From Symsagittifera roscoffensis (Eukaryota > Xenacoelomorpha > Acoela > Convolutidae), in contig NC_087068.1 of NCBI RefSeq assembly GCF_963678635.1, forward strand, positions 44,933,013 through 44,997,012: DNA of 64,000 nucleotides, given 5' to 3'. Position numbers and translations under genes: made by a program. Each line of letters begins with the position of its first letter. The stretch's first letter is position 1. Shown piece by piece: positions 24,950 through 35,640 of this stretch. The notes under the pieces were generated by a model. That model did not search any database. It was not told the DNA's origin and worked only from the letters and a program-made list of their open reading frames with translations.

Positions 24950-25669
24950 AGAGTAGGCATCAAGTTTTCCATCAAGAAATGAGTAGCGAGGCTGCCTTGT
25001 TTAGCTCACAGTTGAAAGTTGCAGTGCCAGTCAAGAGAGCCAGAGCAGAAAAGAAGAAAAGACAAAGTACGAGTTGGACCAAGTGAGAAAAACCTTGACC
25101 AGAACTGAAGAGGACAGCGATATGTGGAGGAGAATGTTTGAGGATTGGAACAAGAAACAGGGAGAAGAGATAGAATGCTTGAAGCAGGAGTACAAGGAGC
25201 AATCTGAACGATTGGGAATAGCGAAAACGGAACGACCGTTACAAGCAGGAAGCATTGGGCAATCGCCAATGGAATTTCTGACGTTTCGCGAACTCTAGTC
25301 AAAAATGGAAGAGCAAGTCCCATCAAAGTCCCGGTACAATGACAATCCCGGACCCAAGCGACACCCTAGGCAATCCAGTCGTGGAGAAAACTATGAGGCA
25401 GCCGGTGGAAGCCGCTGTTCGACTCGTCGCCAACAGGAATGCGCCAGGTTCCGGGGTGACTGCACCCTATGGAACAATTGTTGATACCGGCAGAGTAGAA
25501 GAGCTCTGTTCGGAAATGAAAAAGAAAATGGGAGCTGCTACGATGACAAACCTGAATCTCCACCTGAAAAAAATATCTGCAAGATGCCGATGAAGAAAGT
25601 GTCATGTGTGTTTGACATGCCAAAGAAAATCAGATCAAGAACAACTTCACGGGAGTCCCGTACACGGAC
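24950..25669 (+). pseudogene. ORF2 continuation of the sister element, charged region
   Basis: Translation in shifting frames gives HQEMSSEAAL and VKRARAEKKKRQ, then a strongly charged helical segment (EDSDMWRRMFEDWNKKQGEE, LKQEYKEQSERL) around 25120-25240. A basic segment follows with PKRHPRQSSRGEN and KSDQEQ-like stretches. The first ~25 residues align with minus-strand ORF2 (HQEMNSEAAS), after which I see no clear match. Several stops are present. Function unknown. Confidence 0.5.
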
Positions 25670-26430
25670 ATGCGAGCATGTTTCAAAAGATCGACTGAGA
25701 GTCCAGCGACGAACATGCAGCAACCAACCCTTGGAACGTCACATTTGATATTGGGCGATAGTCTAGTGAGAGAGTTGCAGATTTTGAGAATCTCATGGAT
25801 CAGTAACACGATGGTATTCGGAGTTGCCACAATAGCCCAGCTTTATCGAATGGTTGAGTTGATGAATCCAGGCAGAATTGTAGGCGTGATGATTCTAATA
25901 CGCACCAACAACGTGTCCAGAAGCTCAAATTCAAAAGAAGAGCAATGGGAAGCAATATTAGTGTGCTTGCTTACTGCGGTCTGGCAAAAAATTCAGTGCG
26001 CGGTACTGGCCATCTGCACTATACCAATGAGCACAACAACACAGTCAGCTACAGCAAGAAGACACAATAAAAGTGAGGTGGAACAAAATAGTGCGTAATC
26101 TGGTAAGTCGAAGTGCGGGACAAAATTTTCTAATGGACTTGGAGTACGAGTTGAGAGCTCTGGATCAGGCCACATTCACGACTGATTGAATAGACTTCGA
26201 CGGTATAGAAGGGTGAGCCTGGATGAACCGTGTCTTCCAGGAACAATTAGACGAATTGAAGGTTAAACTTACGACACTGGAGCTCTGAGAACGGAGGAGG
26301 CGACTAACGTGCCGGCAATTTCAACTTCAGCAGAGCGCGAGTGAAAAAGAGCAGAGATCAGACGTATTGGAACGACTGGGTGAAGCACCATTGAGAAGGA
26401 CCAATAATTCCGACGACGATTGGGACTACG
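25670..26430 (+). pseudogene. SGNH/GDSL-hydrolase-like region of sister ORF2 (broken)
   Basis: The open frame from 25670 carries LGDSLVREL, VATIAQLYRMVELMNP, VMILIRTNNVSRSS, WEAILVCLLTAVWQK and VLAICTIPMS. This order matches blocks I (GDS), II and III (GTN(D/N)) of SGNH hydrolases. A frameshift near 26060 leads to MDLEYELRALDQATFTTD, then a stop and IDFDGIEG, the expected place for the catalytic DxxH block V; here the His position is Asp and the Gly is a stop. The Gly of GTN is also replaced (IRTNN). The ancestral protein probably had an SGNH fold, and this copy is dead. SGNH proteins act as esterases or lipases, or bind glycans. Minus-strand ORF2 lacks this module. Confidence 0.55.
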
Positions 26431-26556
26431 CTTACCTAGTAGGAGAATTGAATTTAGCGGAAAGCGATGGAGAGAAATCAGCGAAGTTCGTAGACAGTAT
26501 GTGCCAGACACTACTCGAGACATTCTGATCATAGAACGTGCGAGGAGAAGAAGGTT

Positions 26557-26737
26557 TTGAGAGGACGGATAGCCTGTTGGAAGGACTGCGTATTTCGTGG
26601 CGAAAATTTACCCGGGACTCTCTCGCTATCTAATATGAGAGTTCCTGAAGGCCATTATGGAACTATCTGTCGTAGTGATCGTGGGACTTTTTGTGACTTT
26701 CGGATCGGAAAATGTCAGAAAATGACAAGCTGTGCTG
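26557..26737 (+). other. Unassigned sequence before the assembly gap
   Basis: Open in one frame into the gap, but neither clearly ORF2-like nor clearly LINE-like. The border between the plus-strand element and the LINE relic is somewhere between 26430 and the end of the Ns. Confidence 0.3.
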
Positions 26738-26937
26738 NNNNNNNNNNNNNNNNNNNNNNNNNNNNNNNNNNNNNNNNNNNNNNNNNNNNNNNNNNNNNNN
26801 NNNNNNNNNNNNNNNNNNNNNNNNNNNNNNNNNNNNNNNNNNNNNNNNNNNNNNNNNNNNNNNNNNNNNNNNNNNNNNNNNNNNNNNNNNNNNNNNNNNN
26901 NNNNNNNNNNNNNNNNNNNNNNNNNNNNNNNNNNNNN
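26738..26937. other. Assembly gap of 200 Ns
   Basis: Exactly 200 unknown bases, a round number typical of a scaffolding gap of unestimated size. Predicted proteins crossing it are not reliable. Confidence 0.98.
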
Positions 26938-28823
26938 CCGGTGGAAATAGGAGACATTTTCAGACGCATCATCAGCTCTGTGATCTTGAAATTGATGCGC
27001 GATGAGGTTATAGAAGTCATGGGTCCCTTGCAAACATGTGCGGGTCATGCCGGTGGGATAGAAGCGACTGTCCATGCTATGCAACAACTTTATGAGGACA
27101 AGGAGACAGAAGGTTGCCTCTTAATTGATGCTGAGAATGCGTTTAATCGCATGAACCGGAAAGTTGCGTTGAGAAACATCCAGGTGCTGTGCCCGAAACT
27201 CTCTCCTTTCTTTAGCAACACTTACAGAACAGCCTCTATGATCTTCACAGGCAATGGCATTTTCTCTTCCGGAGAAGGCACCACTCAGGGAGATAGCGCT
27301 GCAATGTGCATGTATGGGCTAGGAACTCTACCTCTGGTCAACATGCCTGCAGTTGCCAAGCGCTGCTTTTACGCTGACGATGGTGCTGGTGCTGGCGAGT
27401 TGTCCCGGCTCCGCGAATGGTTGGATAGTCTTATTGTCAACGGACCAAACTATGGCTATTATCCGAATGCGGACAAGACGTATCTGGTTGTGAAAGAAGA
27501 TCTACGAGAAGCAGCTTTTGGGTCCGCATCTGCACTGGTCGGAAATATCTGGGAGCATTAATTGGCGATGATCTTGGGAAACGCCAATACCTTCAGAGTA
27601 AGTGCGAGAAGTTCTCCGATATGGTAGATAAGATCTCTACTATTGCACAAAGTGAACCTCATGCGGCTTACTCTGGCTATGTTGTCAGCCTTCAAAGAAA
27701 GTGGGGTTATCTACAGCGTGTTTTGAACGCAGAAGATGCCACTTTTGACTCTCTCTAAAGTACTGTTAACAAAAAATTTGTCATAAACCTGTTCAAAGGA
27801 CCTGTAAATACTGATATTCGGGATTTGACCTCACTCTCTGTCAGAATGGGTGGTATGGCTATTGAGAAGCCGAATAATGATGTTGCTCTCACATATCAGA
27901 ACTCAGTTACTCTCAACAAAATTTCACCGAGCAAATCATGAAACAAGAAGTCAGCTTATCCTACGAGGAAGCCCAAGTAAGCAAAACTGACATCAGGAGG
28001 CAGAATAACGAAAGATATGAAAGAACCAAACTTGAAAGAACCAAACTACCAGACTAGTAGGCCCGACAAAGAGAAAGGCCTGACTTTCAGTCGCAGTGAT
28101 TTCAGGGACGCGATTCGGATGAGATACGCCATTCGTCTCGACAACCTCCCTACGAAGTGTGTCTGTTCAGCCGACTACACTTACATTCACGCACTTCAGT
28201 GTTCCACTGGCGGTTTTTTGACCAAACGTCACAATGATTTACGGGACATAATAGTGGGGTTGGCCCGGTAAGTTTGTGTTGATATTAACTCCGAACCTGC
28301 GTTACTTTCGGTTCTTCAAGGTGCGGACATCAGAGGAAACACCAGCGAAGGAGCCCGTCTCGACGTTTCAGCTATTGAATTTTAAAGGTATGGACAGAGA
28401 GCATTTTTCGACGTGAGGGTTTTCAACCCGCTCGCTCTCTCCAATACTGCTGTAAATCCGATAACCGTTTACAAGAAACATGAGCAAGAGAAGATCAACA
28501 TGTACCGCTCACGTGTTATCGATATAGAGCAAGGTTCGTTCACACCTCTGGTTTATAGCTGTCTTGGAGGTGCTTCTCCATTATCGAGTAACATGGTATC
28601 GCAGTTGTCTTATCTCATCTCCCTGAAAAGAAGTTGCATTCAATCGGATGCTACTAACTGGGTAAGAACAAGAATATTGTTTTCACTAATGAGAAGTGCG
28701 ATTCTCTGCCTCCGCGGAACACGTAAGCCAAAACATAGTTCGACTACTGACCTCGACTTTAACTCAACACTCTTCAACTCACTGATGAACAATTCTGTTT
28801 ACTACACTCAAGGTAGTCTTTGA
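26938..28823 (+). pseudogene. LINE-like reverse transcriptase, broken
   Basis: Reverse transcriptase motifs in order: VEIGDIFRRIISS, LLIDAENAFNRMNR (motif A, catalytic Asp), EGTTQGDSAAMCMYGLGTLP (motif B) and CFYADDGAG (motif C, YADD) near 27380. Downstream, across at least three stops and one frameshift, are a GGMAI-type thumb segment, a Cys/His cluster (CVCSADYTYIHALQC, then GGFLTKRHNDLRD) near 28160-28250, and a restriction-nuclease-like stretch (AFFDVRVFNPLALSN, then GSFTPLVYSCLGG) at 28400-28580. The downstream His-Cys and DVRV parts suggest a C-terminal nuclease rather than an integrase. The 5' part is in or before the gap. I cannot assign the clade safely. Confidence 0.7.
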
Positions 28824-28861
28824 CTCTATGCCTTTCACTCTTCAACCTGGAGCAGTAGATT

Positions 28862-28933
28862 TCATATTAGAGTTTTTAACCACTTTTATTTATTTATTTA
28901 ATTATTTCTATATTTATTATGACAAGCAGAATT
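28862..28933 (+). repeat. A/T-rich 3' tail of the LINE relic
   Basis: A run of TTTATTTATTTA-type repeats follows the last LINE-like coding sequence, as is common at LINE 3' ends. The composite LTR element inserted about 15-20 bases further on. Confidence 0.45.
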
Positions 28934-28938
28934 CAAGT
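28934..28938. repeat. Target-site duplication CAAGT, left
   Basis: CAAGT directly precedes the LTR terminus TGTAACATTCG at 28939, and the same five bases follow the other LTR at 56943-56947. Five-base duplications fit Ty3-type integration. Confidence 0.75.
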
Positions 28939-29838
28939 TGTAACATTCGCCCGGAAGTACATATCGACGGAAAATAAAGCTAAGCTATAAAACGACTGGC
29001 GAGCGTCTAAACAAATCTCTACATGCTTTTCACCGTCTCTATCAAAGCCAGTTCTTTTGGTGGTCTTTTCAACATCGGGTCGACAAAAACGTTACTGTTC
29101 TCCGGCTTCGACCAGAACGCTCAAATTAACTTACTTACATGCAAAATTAGTGAGCTCATGGCTGGGTCTCAGTATCCCCAGACCACGAGGTCACTCCTAA
29201 AAACAGGGCTACTACTATTTATTATATTACGATTGTTTTTGTTCAGTAGATAAAAATCATCATCTCCATCGAAGATGGATCAACTCTTTCCTTTATCTCC
29301 TATCTTCTCATCGTCAGAAAATGAACCCAGATGTTAATTAAATTCAATTCAAGACATAACCAGGAAGCTAAAAGTTAGTTTAAAATGGTTCAAGTTCAAG
29401 TTCCAAGAATCCGGGGAGATAACACCCTTATTTCCTCTCCGGAAGGCTGGTTTCCACCCTTCACCGTTAGTGTGAATAGCCTTGCAACGATTGTAGCGAC
29501 ACAATTATTGCAACTCGGAGTGGTCTCTGCTAATAATCTGTTGTATTCTTCTATCTCTTATCGTCGTTTTTCTCGAAAATATCGTCGTTGTCGTTTTTGC
29601 AACTTCTATCGTTGTTCTGTTTTATTTTGGATTTCTTCCAAAATGCCTGTTTTTGACGTTTCTCGGAAAATCTGACGTCATCATTCGAAATTTTAAAACT
29701 TTTAAATAGCAGAATTTTGTGACCTTCACAGTTTGTCTAATTGTCCCAATAACATCGCTAATCTGTTAAAACTGCCAATTCTCAAGGTCAGCGGCTAATA
29801 ACTCGAACTGGCCGATTGTCAATTCTGGTCGAATCTCA
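28939..29838 (-). repeat. 3' LTR of the composite element
   Basis: Plus-strand ends are TGTAACATTCG and CGAATCTCA, that is TG...CA on the element strand (TGAGATTCG...CGAATGTTACA). The ends form a short imperfect inverted repeat. The inner end adjoins the purine tract at 29842-29853. About 900 bases long. Confidence 0.88.
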
Positions 29839-30721
29839 CATACTCCCCGGACAGCCCGGTCAATGTCCCCATTGAATCTCGTAGTCTTCTAAAAATGGTA
29901 CAGTGCCATTGAACAGAGTTTACAAAATGCACTAAATCAGTTATATCCACGTCATATCAACTCACTGCAGAATATAAATGGCATCATATTACACCACAAT
30001 AGCCTTCCAAAATCTTTCACTAATCTGCACTTTCGAGGATATGACTTAAGATAAAACATTTTTTCTGACTTCCAATGTCAATGCCCTATTTAAAACTTTT
30101 TCTCCTAGGTGTTAAAAGGTGTTAGTTTGCAGGACAGTCCTGCCAACCAACAAGCTAAAATTATCTTACTAGGCTTATTCCCTTCGGAAATTTAGTTGTT
30201 ATTGGTCCTGAATGTTAAAACTAAGGAACTCTGTGGTTAGAAAGGACAATGAAACAATCTCCCTCTTCAAGAGATTACCCAAGCCTTTCATGTCACCACA
30301 AGGTGATCAATCGTCCTAGTTGATTAAAAACGATCATGCAGGCTGGAATATTTAAAAATACTCTTCACTCAAGCCTTTCTAAATAAATAGTAACAGTCTC
30401 TAAAGCCACTAACTAAAATCAAAAAGCCAATTTATAAATGCAACAAATTCTTTTATTGTTCAAAACTCAACTGAATGTTTTCTTTCAGTTTCAATTACAA
30501 CTTGGTTGCTTTGTTTCTCATTTGAGTTTTTCTGTCACATACAAAACAATTCTGAGTTTTAACTTCTTCGCTTTCATCACTTCTTTGTTTCTTCTTTTTT
30601 TCGTCGTTTCACGAAAAACTTCTAAATTCTTCTAATTTCGTCTCTTTTTGCATCTTGTTTTTCGGCCATTCTGTCAATGTTCCATCTTCTCCTCCTGCGA
30701 CATTGACTCTGCACTTTCAGT
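29839..30721 (-). other. 3' UTR and candidate polypurine tract, composite
   Basis: Noncoding, collinear with 634-1473. The minus strand next to the LTR reads TGTCCGGGGAGTATG, the candidate polypurine tract. It contains the palindrome GCAGGACAGTCCTGC at 30129-30143. Confidence 0.6.
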
Positions 30722-33700
30722 TTATGTGTCTTGCAACACATCGGTAGCTATTCTGACGCTGTTGGAAGCAGTCCTCCAACACTTCTGCTCTTCTACTCTT
30801 TGTTTACTACAAGGTAGGGGATCAACGTTAGATTCTCTGTTCCTGCGGAAGCTGTTGTGGAGACACAACGTCACGTTTCTCTCCAAATCTTCCTTCAACA
30901 TCTCTTCTTTCTCCCTTCCATCACGTTCACTTATCCTGGAGATTCTCTTTACGGTGGTGGTCACTGCAATCCGATGAGTTAAGAAAGCTCGCTTGAAAGC
31001 TCCTGCTCCAACGTCCAGCTGATACGTATTGTACACTCTGCCGTGCTTCGACATATGCTTCTTGGCATTTTCGTACAACCATGCAGTCATGTTGGCTCTG
31101 AACCATAGCATCAGTCGTATTCTTGCCCATATCTTTTTTACTTCCATCGGAATGTTCAGAATCTTGCACATTGTCTCAAAAAGATCTAAATCTTTAAGAC
31201 AATCCAATTTCTGCAATTGCTCTCTCGTTGGCGCCTCCTGTCTATCGTTCTCCTTCACATGAGCTTCCAGCCATCTCATCGCCATCATAACTCCCACTAT
31301 CACGATCATTATGGGCCGTGATGAGTCTGGTAAATCCATGGAGAGCAGCTCTCCACAGTCCCAGATCAACACTAGATTACTACGCCCGGGGTACCACCAT
31401 GTTTGCAACAAGCAATGGCAGGGAAACTCATCTTGTGTTGACATTATGCTCCTCCAATTACGCTTTCCCGAAGCTTCCAGTAGTGGTTTCACTTCCATCA
31501 TCACTTGGTGGACTTCATCGTTTTCGTCTACTGCATTGTAATCCGTGACGGTTGATCCTTTCTGCTTCTGTCTCTCAAAGTCACTGAAGTTCCCACTGGC
31601 GTATCCCATGAACTTCCTTCCCAGTATTGACTCTAACTCTTCTTTAGTTCTCTCCGGAACCTCTGAGAATATTTTACACAGTAATTTGTAAGACGTTTCT
31701 GAAACTCTCGCTATTCTTACGCATTTTGGCACCGAGAAGGCTTGATCCACGATAGTTCTCGTACTTTTCACATCCACGGCTACAAAATGCACTGGGTATC
31801 TGCTCTTGCGCATTGGAGCTAATTGCGCAATGTCGATCTCACCAAATATTGCGCTCCCGACGGTCTGCGATATGTCTCACTGTGTCGGATGTTAATTTCC
31901 GCCTCGATCGCTTCCCTCCACCTTCCTATGTGTTTTTGTTCGATCTGCAAAACTCCTGGGAACACTTCTACACTGATGGCCGTGAACATCTCATGCTTTT
32001 GTTCTAGATTCAATAGTGACTCTAAAGAACCAAACATGGTGTAGAATCCTAGTGCAGTCACTAGATTCACCTCGGTTCCTCCATGGCAGTCCGCAATCAG
32101 CTCCGTTTCTGTTTTTGCCTTCATCACAATGTTCCCAAACAAAATCGTCAACTGCTTGTGTTGTTTCTCCAAGGTCTTCACGCAATCCAGACCTCCACAG
32201 ACGTGACCTTCCAGTCCACAGACTTCTGCCAGACAGCTACCAGATTTTACCCAGTCCTCTGGTCCCCAGCCAGGCAACTCTACTTTGTCTTCTCCGTTGC
32301 TCTTAGAGGCTGTTGTTGTCACGTTATAGATGATGTTAAGATCCCGCAGGTTACAGTCTGAGTTCAGTTCCCTTTGTACGTCTTGTGTTGCACGTAAAAG
32401 TGAGTCAGCGTTGGGACTCGGACACCATGATGACTTCATCAGTTCCAACACTACCATCAAACTCGTTCTCAGCAGTTCGTCTGAGAATCCCAATCCAAAT
32501 TCTACCCGGCTGTCCAATTTTGGCACTGAAGGTGCAGTCACTTTTTCCTCCAAGACTAACCCCAGCTTGGCTTGCTGAGTAGCAGCCCTTCTTATCGTCG
32601 CAATTCTCGAAGTCCAGAATCTTAGCAACACTGCTTGCTCCTAACCAAAGAAGCAATCGTGTATGTCCTCATTTAGGAAAGGGTTGTACACTATCCCTAT
32701 GATTCCGGACAAGTAACTGTAGGACTTCTTTCTGATTGGTCCACAGTATTCACTGGATTTCGGGAGTACTCCCATGGATTCCTTAGTGAGCCTCAGCTCT
32801 TTTTTTGAGAATCTCCTTATTTCGTCTTTTTTCCTCATGGGTTTTAGTTCCACAGGTTCTTTCATGTTCACTCGCATTGGTTTGCTCTGATATATATCCA
32901 AAAGTGCTAGCAAGAGCAAGGCTTTCACTCATTCATCGCCTTCTCTTAGCATCTTGACACAAGTTCTCAGTGCTGGCACTGAAATCTGCTCTATCATAAA
33001 TCGAACGAAACAGAGAGCGTCTCTCCGCTTCGCGCACGCTACTGCTGCTCCTTCTTGAGTTATCAGATCTCTCATGCTCCTCATTAAGAATACCTTTTCT
33101 TCCTTTGATCTTTTACTTTCTTCTGAATCATATTCCCCACGAGTCAGTCCGATCATGCACCAGTCGAACCTCAGTTGTAGCTCAGTTCTCACGTAAGGTA
33201 CTGCTATCTGAGCGTGTATCTTCAGCGTGGTTCTCTTTTCTTCCTCGAAGTACCGTAACACTACTGCTCTCCATGGAAGGCTGACCAACTGCTCTATCGT
33301 TTCTGCATGCATCTCAGACGATACCAGAGTCCCGTATGCTTTCTGCTTCAGGGTGGTGCCTTGCATCATCGTTTCCAAATAACCTTCCATGGCATTTTGG
33401 TCTTCCAGAGCCATTAAGTGTCCTCTGGCCGAATTTCTGCACTCCAACATCTCCATGTATCCACTGGCGGGTTCATCTATCGATACAGTTTCCGACACTG
33501 TCAGTCGGTCATATTCTACTGGGACTAGCTGTCCTACAACACTTCCTTTTCCATGGTTCATGGCAGACGGTTTAAAGTGTTTCATAGTACTCTCCCCACA
33601 TTGGCTGAGTATTTCCATTTCTAATGTTGCTCCAGTCAGAGTGCGGTCAATCTTATTGGTTTTGTAACCGGTTGACTTTATTCCTGTCATGAGAATGGGT

Positions 33701-34773
33701 GGCACCATCGCTACATCAGTCAGCATCCTGTCTGTGCCAGGCAATCGATCATCATCTTGTCCCAAATCCGTAGCTTCTTCGACTTGTTTTCTTTTCGCTG
33801 AGTTGATCGAGATTTCGGAATCCACCTTCATCTTTCCCGCCTTCCTCTATGTCCCTATGCTGCCCAGTTTCATCTTCATTTCATTAATGTTGTTAATCAC
33901 CAATTTTGATCGCATCGTTCCTGTCGGGGTTCTTGACAGAAATACCACTTCTCTTTTGTCTTCTTGCGGCGTCATCTTGATAGGAGAGTTTGCCTCACTC
34001 TCGTCAGTGGCTGAGTCGAGCAACAACTCACTCAATCTCCCTTAATACTCGTCGAGTTTGTCAGGGACCTCCCGCATTAGCGGTCGGTTGAGACCTAGTT
34101 TCAAAATGGACTGGGTACCGTAGCTCTGAACTACTGTCCAGACCTCTTCCATGAAGGCGACTCTGTCCATTCTACATCCCGTCCTATTTTCATGGTCCCT
34201 GTGATGCACCTCCCACTCTTCTTCTATACTGAGCATGGTCTTGGTCATCTCGTACAGCTCCCTTCCAGTCTTTTCCAGTTCGTCTTTTGTCCCAATTAGA
34301 TCTTGCATGGTTTCGTTCGTTTGAACCTCCTCTTCTACTCTCATCCCCTTTGGTGGCACAGCTGCTCCCAGTTGTGAACAAGACGAGGCAGCCTCGCTGT
34401 TCATTTCCTGATGCATCCTCCTCATTCCAGGCTTAGGCTTGGTGGGCAAAGGCATCTCACCTGGCTGGTAGGTCCTTGAACTTCCCAATCCAGGCTCATT
34501 CGCCAAGTCACTCCCTGAGAGAGCCCCGTTTCTCCACATCATCACTCTCATGTTCGGGCGGTCTAGTACTCCCCTTTCTCCATATGCTGCCATCAAAAAG
34601 ACTTCCGTGGTGCGGTCCCCACGGTTATCATGCCCCAAGATGTTTATCAAGGCGGTCAGCAACATGACTACCTCTGGGTCCTCCAGAGCGAAGTCTCGAT
34701 CCATTAACCTCCGATAGATCGCATCTACCATCGGTCCTACATATGCCTCTGCCAGGTCCATCAATTCATCCAA
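30722..34773 (-). pseudogene. ORF2 of the composite, A copy (broken)
   Basis: About 1350 codons, homologous throughout to 1474-5360. The true start codon was lost by a ~19-base deletion at about 34780 between short AACTT repeats; the frame can be followed from LDELMDLAEAY. The reading frame stays the same from 34773 to 31819 and is hit only by point stops: after DEY near 34040 (Glu codon lost), the TAG after KLGSIGT near 33848 shared with copy C, CGA-to-TGA near 32930, and a TAG after DCFFG near 32641. A frameshift near 31815 leads to the last 363-codon frame, which ends at 30722. It has no membrane segment or known domain. This is the best-preserved frame for studying ORF2. Confidence 0.8.
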
Positions 34774-35140
34774 GTTGAAGTTTGATTTTAGTATCGATAG
34801 TGAGAGATTAAATGATCAATCAGGATCTAGAGAAAAGGTCACGAATATCATATTTGTCAACTTAACACTAGTTTTGTATTAAAATTTATTTAAAACAGTC
34901 AGATAAAAAATTTTGCTATTAAAATTTATTAAAATCAATCAGTTTCTAAAATTTTGGAATTCGACCTAAGATTGGACAGTCCAAACTTCGGATCTATTCC
35001 TAAGATCGTCATTGAGTTGTTCAGGATCACTAACTCCATTTTACCCAGGTTCTTACTAACATAACACATAACATAACATAACACACATATCACATACAAA
35101 ACACATTTTAGTATGACGTCTTCCTGCATGCAACTTAAAC
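34774..35140 (-). other. Spacer between pol and ORF2, A copy
   Basis: AT-rich, collinear with 5361-5761. Carries the CATAA microsatellite at 35059-35083 and a partly deleted ORF2 start region. Confidence 0.6.
35059..35083. repeat. (ACATA)n microsatellite, A copy
   Basis: About four pentamer copies, at the same place as 5671-5704. The copy number difference reflects ordinary microsatellite slippage. Confidence 0.85.
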
Positions 35141-35640
35141 TCAGCCTATACTTAAATAATATTTCTTATGTAAGTATACGTGTATATTAGTCTCGGAGAA
35201 GTTTACGTGTATCAGCGCATACAACTCCCGTGAAGGCAGTCGTCTTCGGTTCGGATCGTACACTGGATGTGAAAGCTCCTTCACTTCCCTTTCCACAAGG
35301 AAGTCCCTCAATCTCGTGAAGGACAAGACTAGATTTTCCGGGTCCACGTGCCGCTTCTCCGTCGCCCTCGTCACCAAGAAGCATAAGTACTTTCCCGGTA
35401 TCTGTGACGCCGCTGGACGCAAGGCTGCTACGCCCCTATTCCTGGTCTTTGCTTCCAATGGAATTCTATGTTTTTATTTTCTCTCCTAAAATCTGCTGCT
35501 AACGCTGTCTTAAAACTCATGTCTGCTGTGATTGCTATCGCACATGTTCTATTTGTGAGTATGAAATTGCTGTCTGTTAGTATTATGCTACTTGCTACTT
35601 GAGTATTCATTCGGTAAGTTAAAATATGACTCAACTACCC
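35141..35640 (-). pseudogene. Macro domain at the C-terminus of pol, A copy
   Basis: Same domain as in copy C, here with the true C-terminus preserved: ELYALIHVNFSETNIHVYLHKKYYLSIG ends at 35141 with frame landmarks AADMS-like, ALAADFRRENKNIE, PGIG, KYLCFLVTRATEKRHVDPEN and PVYDPNRRRLPSREL. One frameshift near 35440 at the GIGG loop separates the two halves, and a small insertion near 35600 shifts the entry from the acidic tail. Macro domains of this type bind ADP-ribose or related ligands and some remove ADP-ribose from proteins. Loss of the catalytic Lys/Asp pair suggests a ligand-binding role if any. Confidence 0.75.

Larger units (their letters stand above)
16312..25137 (+). repeat. Nested tandem array of truncated sister elements
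   Basis: A 2.4-kb segment (partial LTR, leader, macro tail, ORF2 start) occurs at about 16312-18709, 20340-22737 and 22738-25137. The first two are also embedded in a ~4.03-kb unit (14804-18841, repeated as 18842-22870) that includes the 0.96-kb repeat. Junctions are sharp: ...GGAGAAT/AGACCACACAC shares AAT with the normal ...GTTAATAGACC, and ...TATTCAGG/ATCCGCATAT marks the 4-kb unit. The copies are almost identical, so amplification was recent. Confidence 0.85.

Noticed and set aside
26557-27087. Single 334-codon protein spanning the gap
   Set aside because: Its middle is 200 Ns of arbitrary length, so the two sides cannot be assumed to be one reading frame.
30722-34773. ORF2 as an envelope gene
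   Set aside because: No signal peptide, hydrophobic anchor, furin-like site or glycoprotein-like Cys pattern is visible; position alone is not enough.
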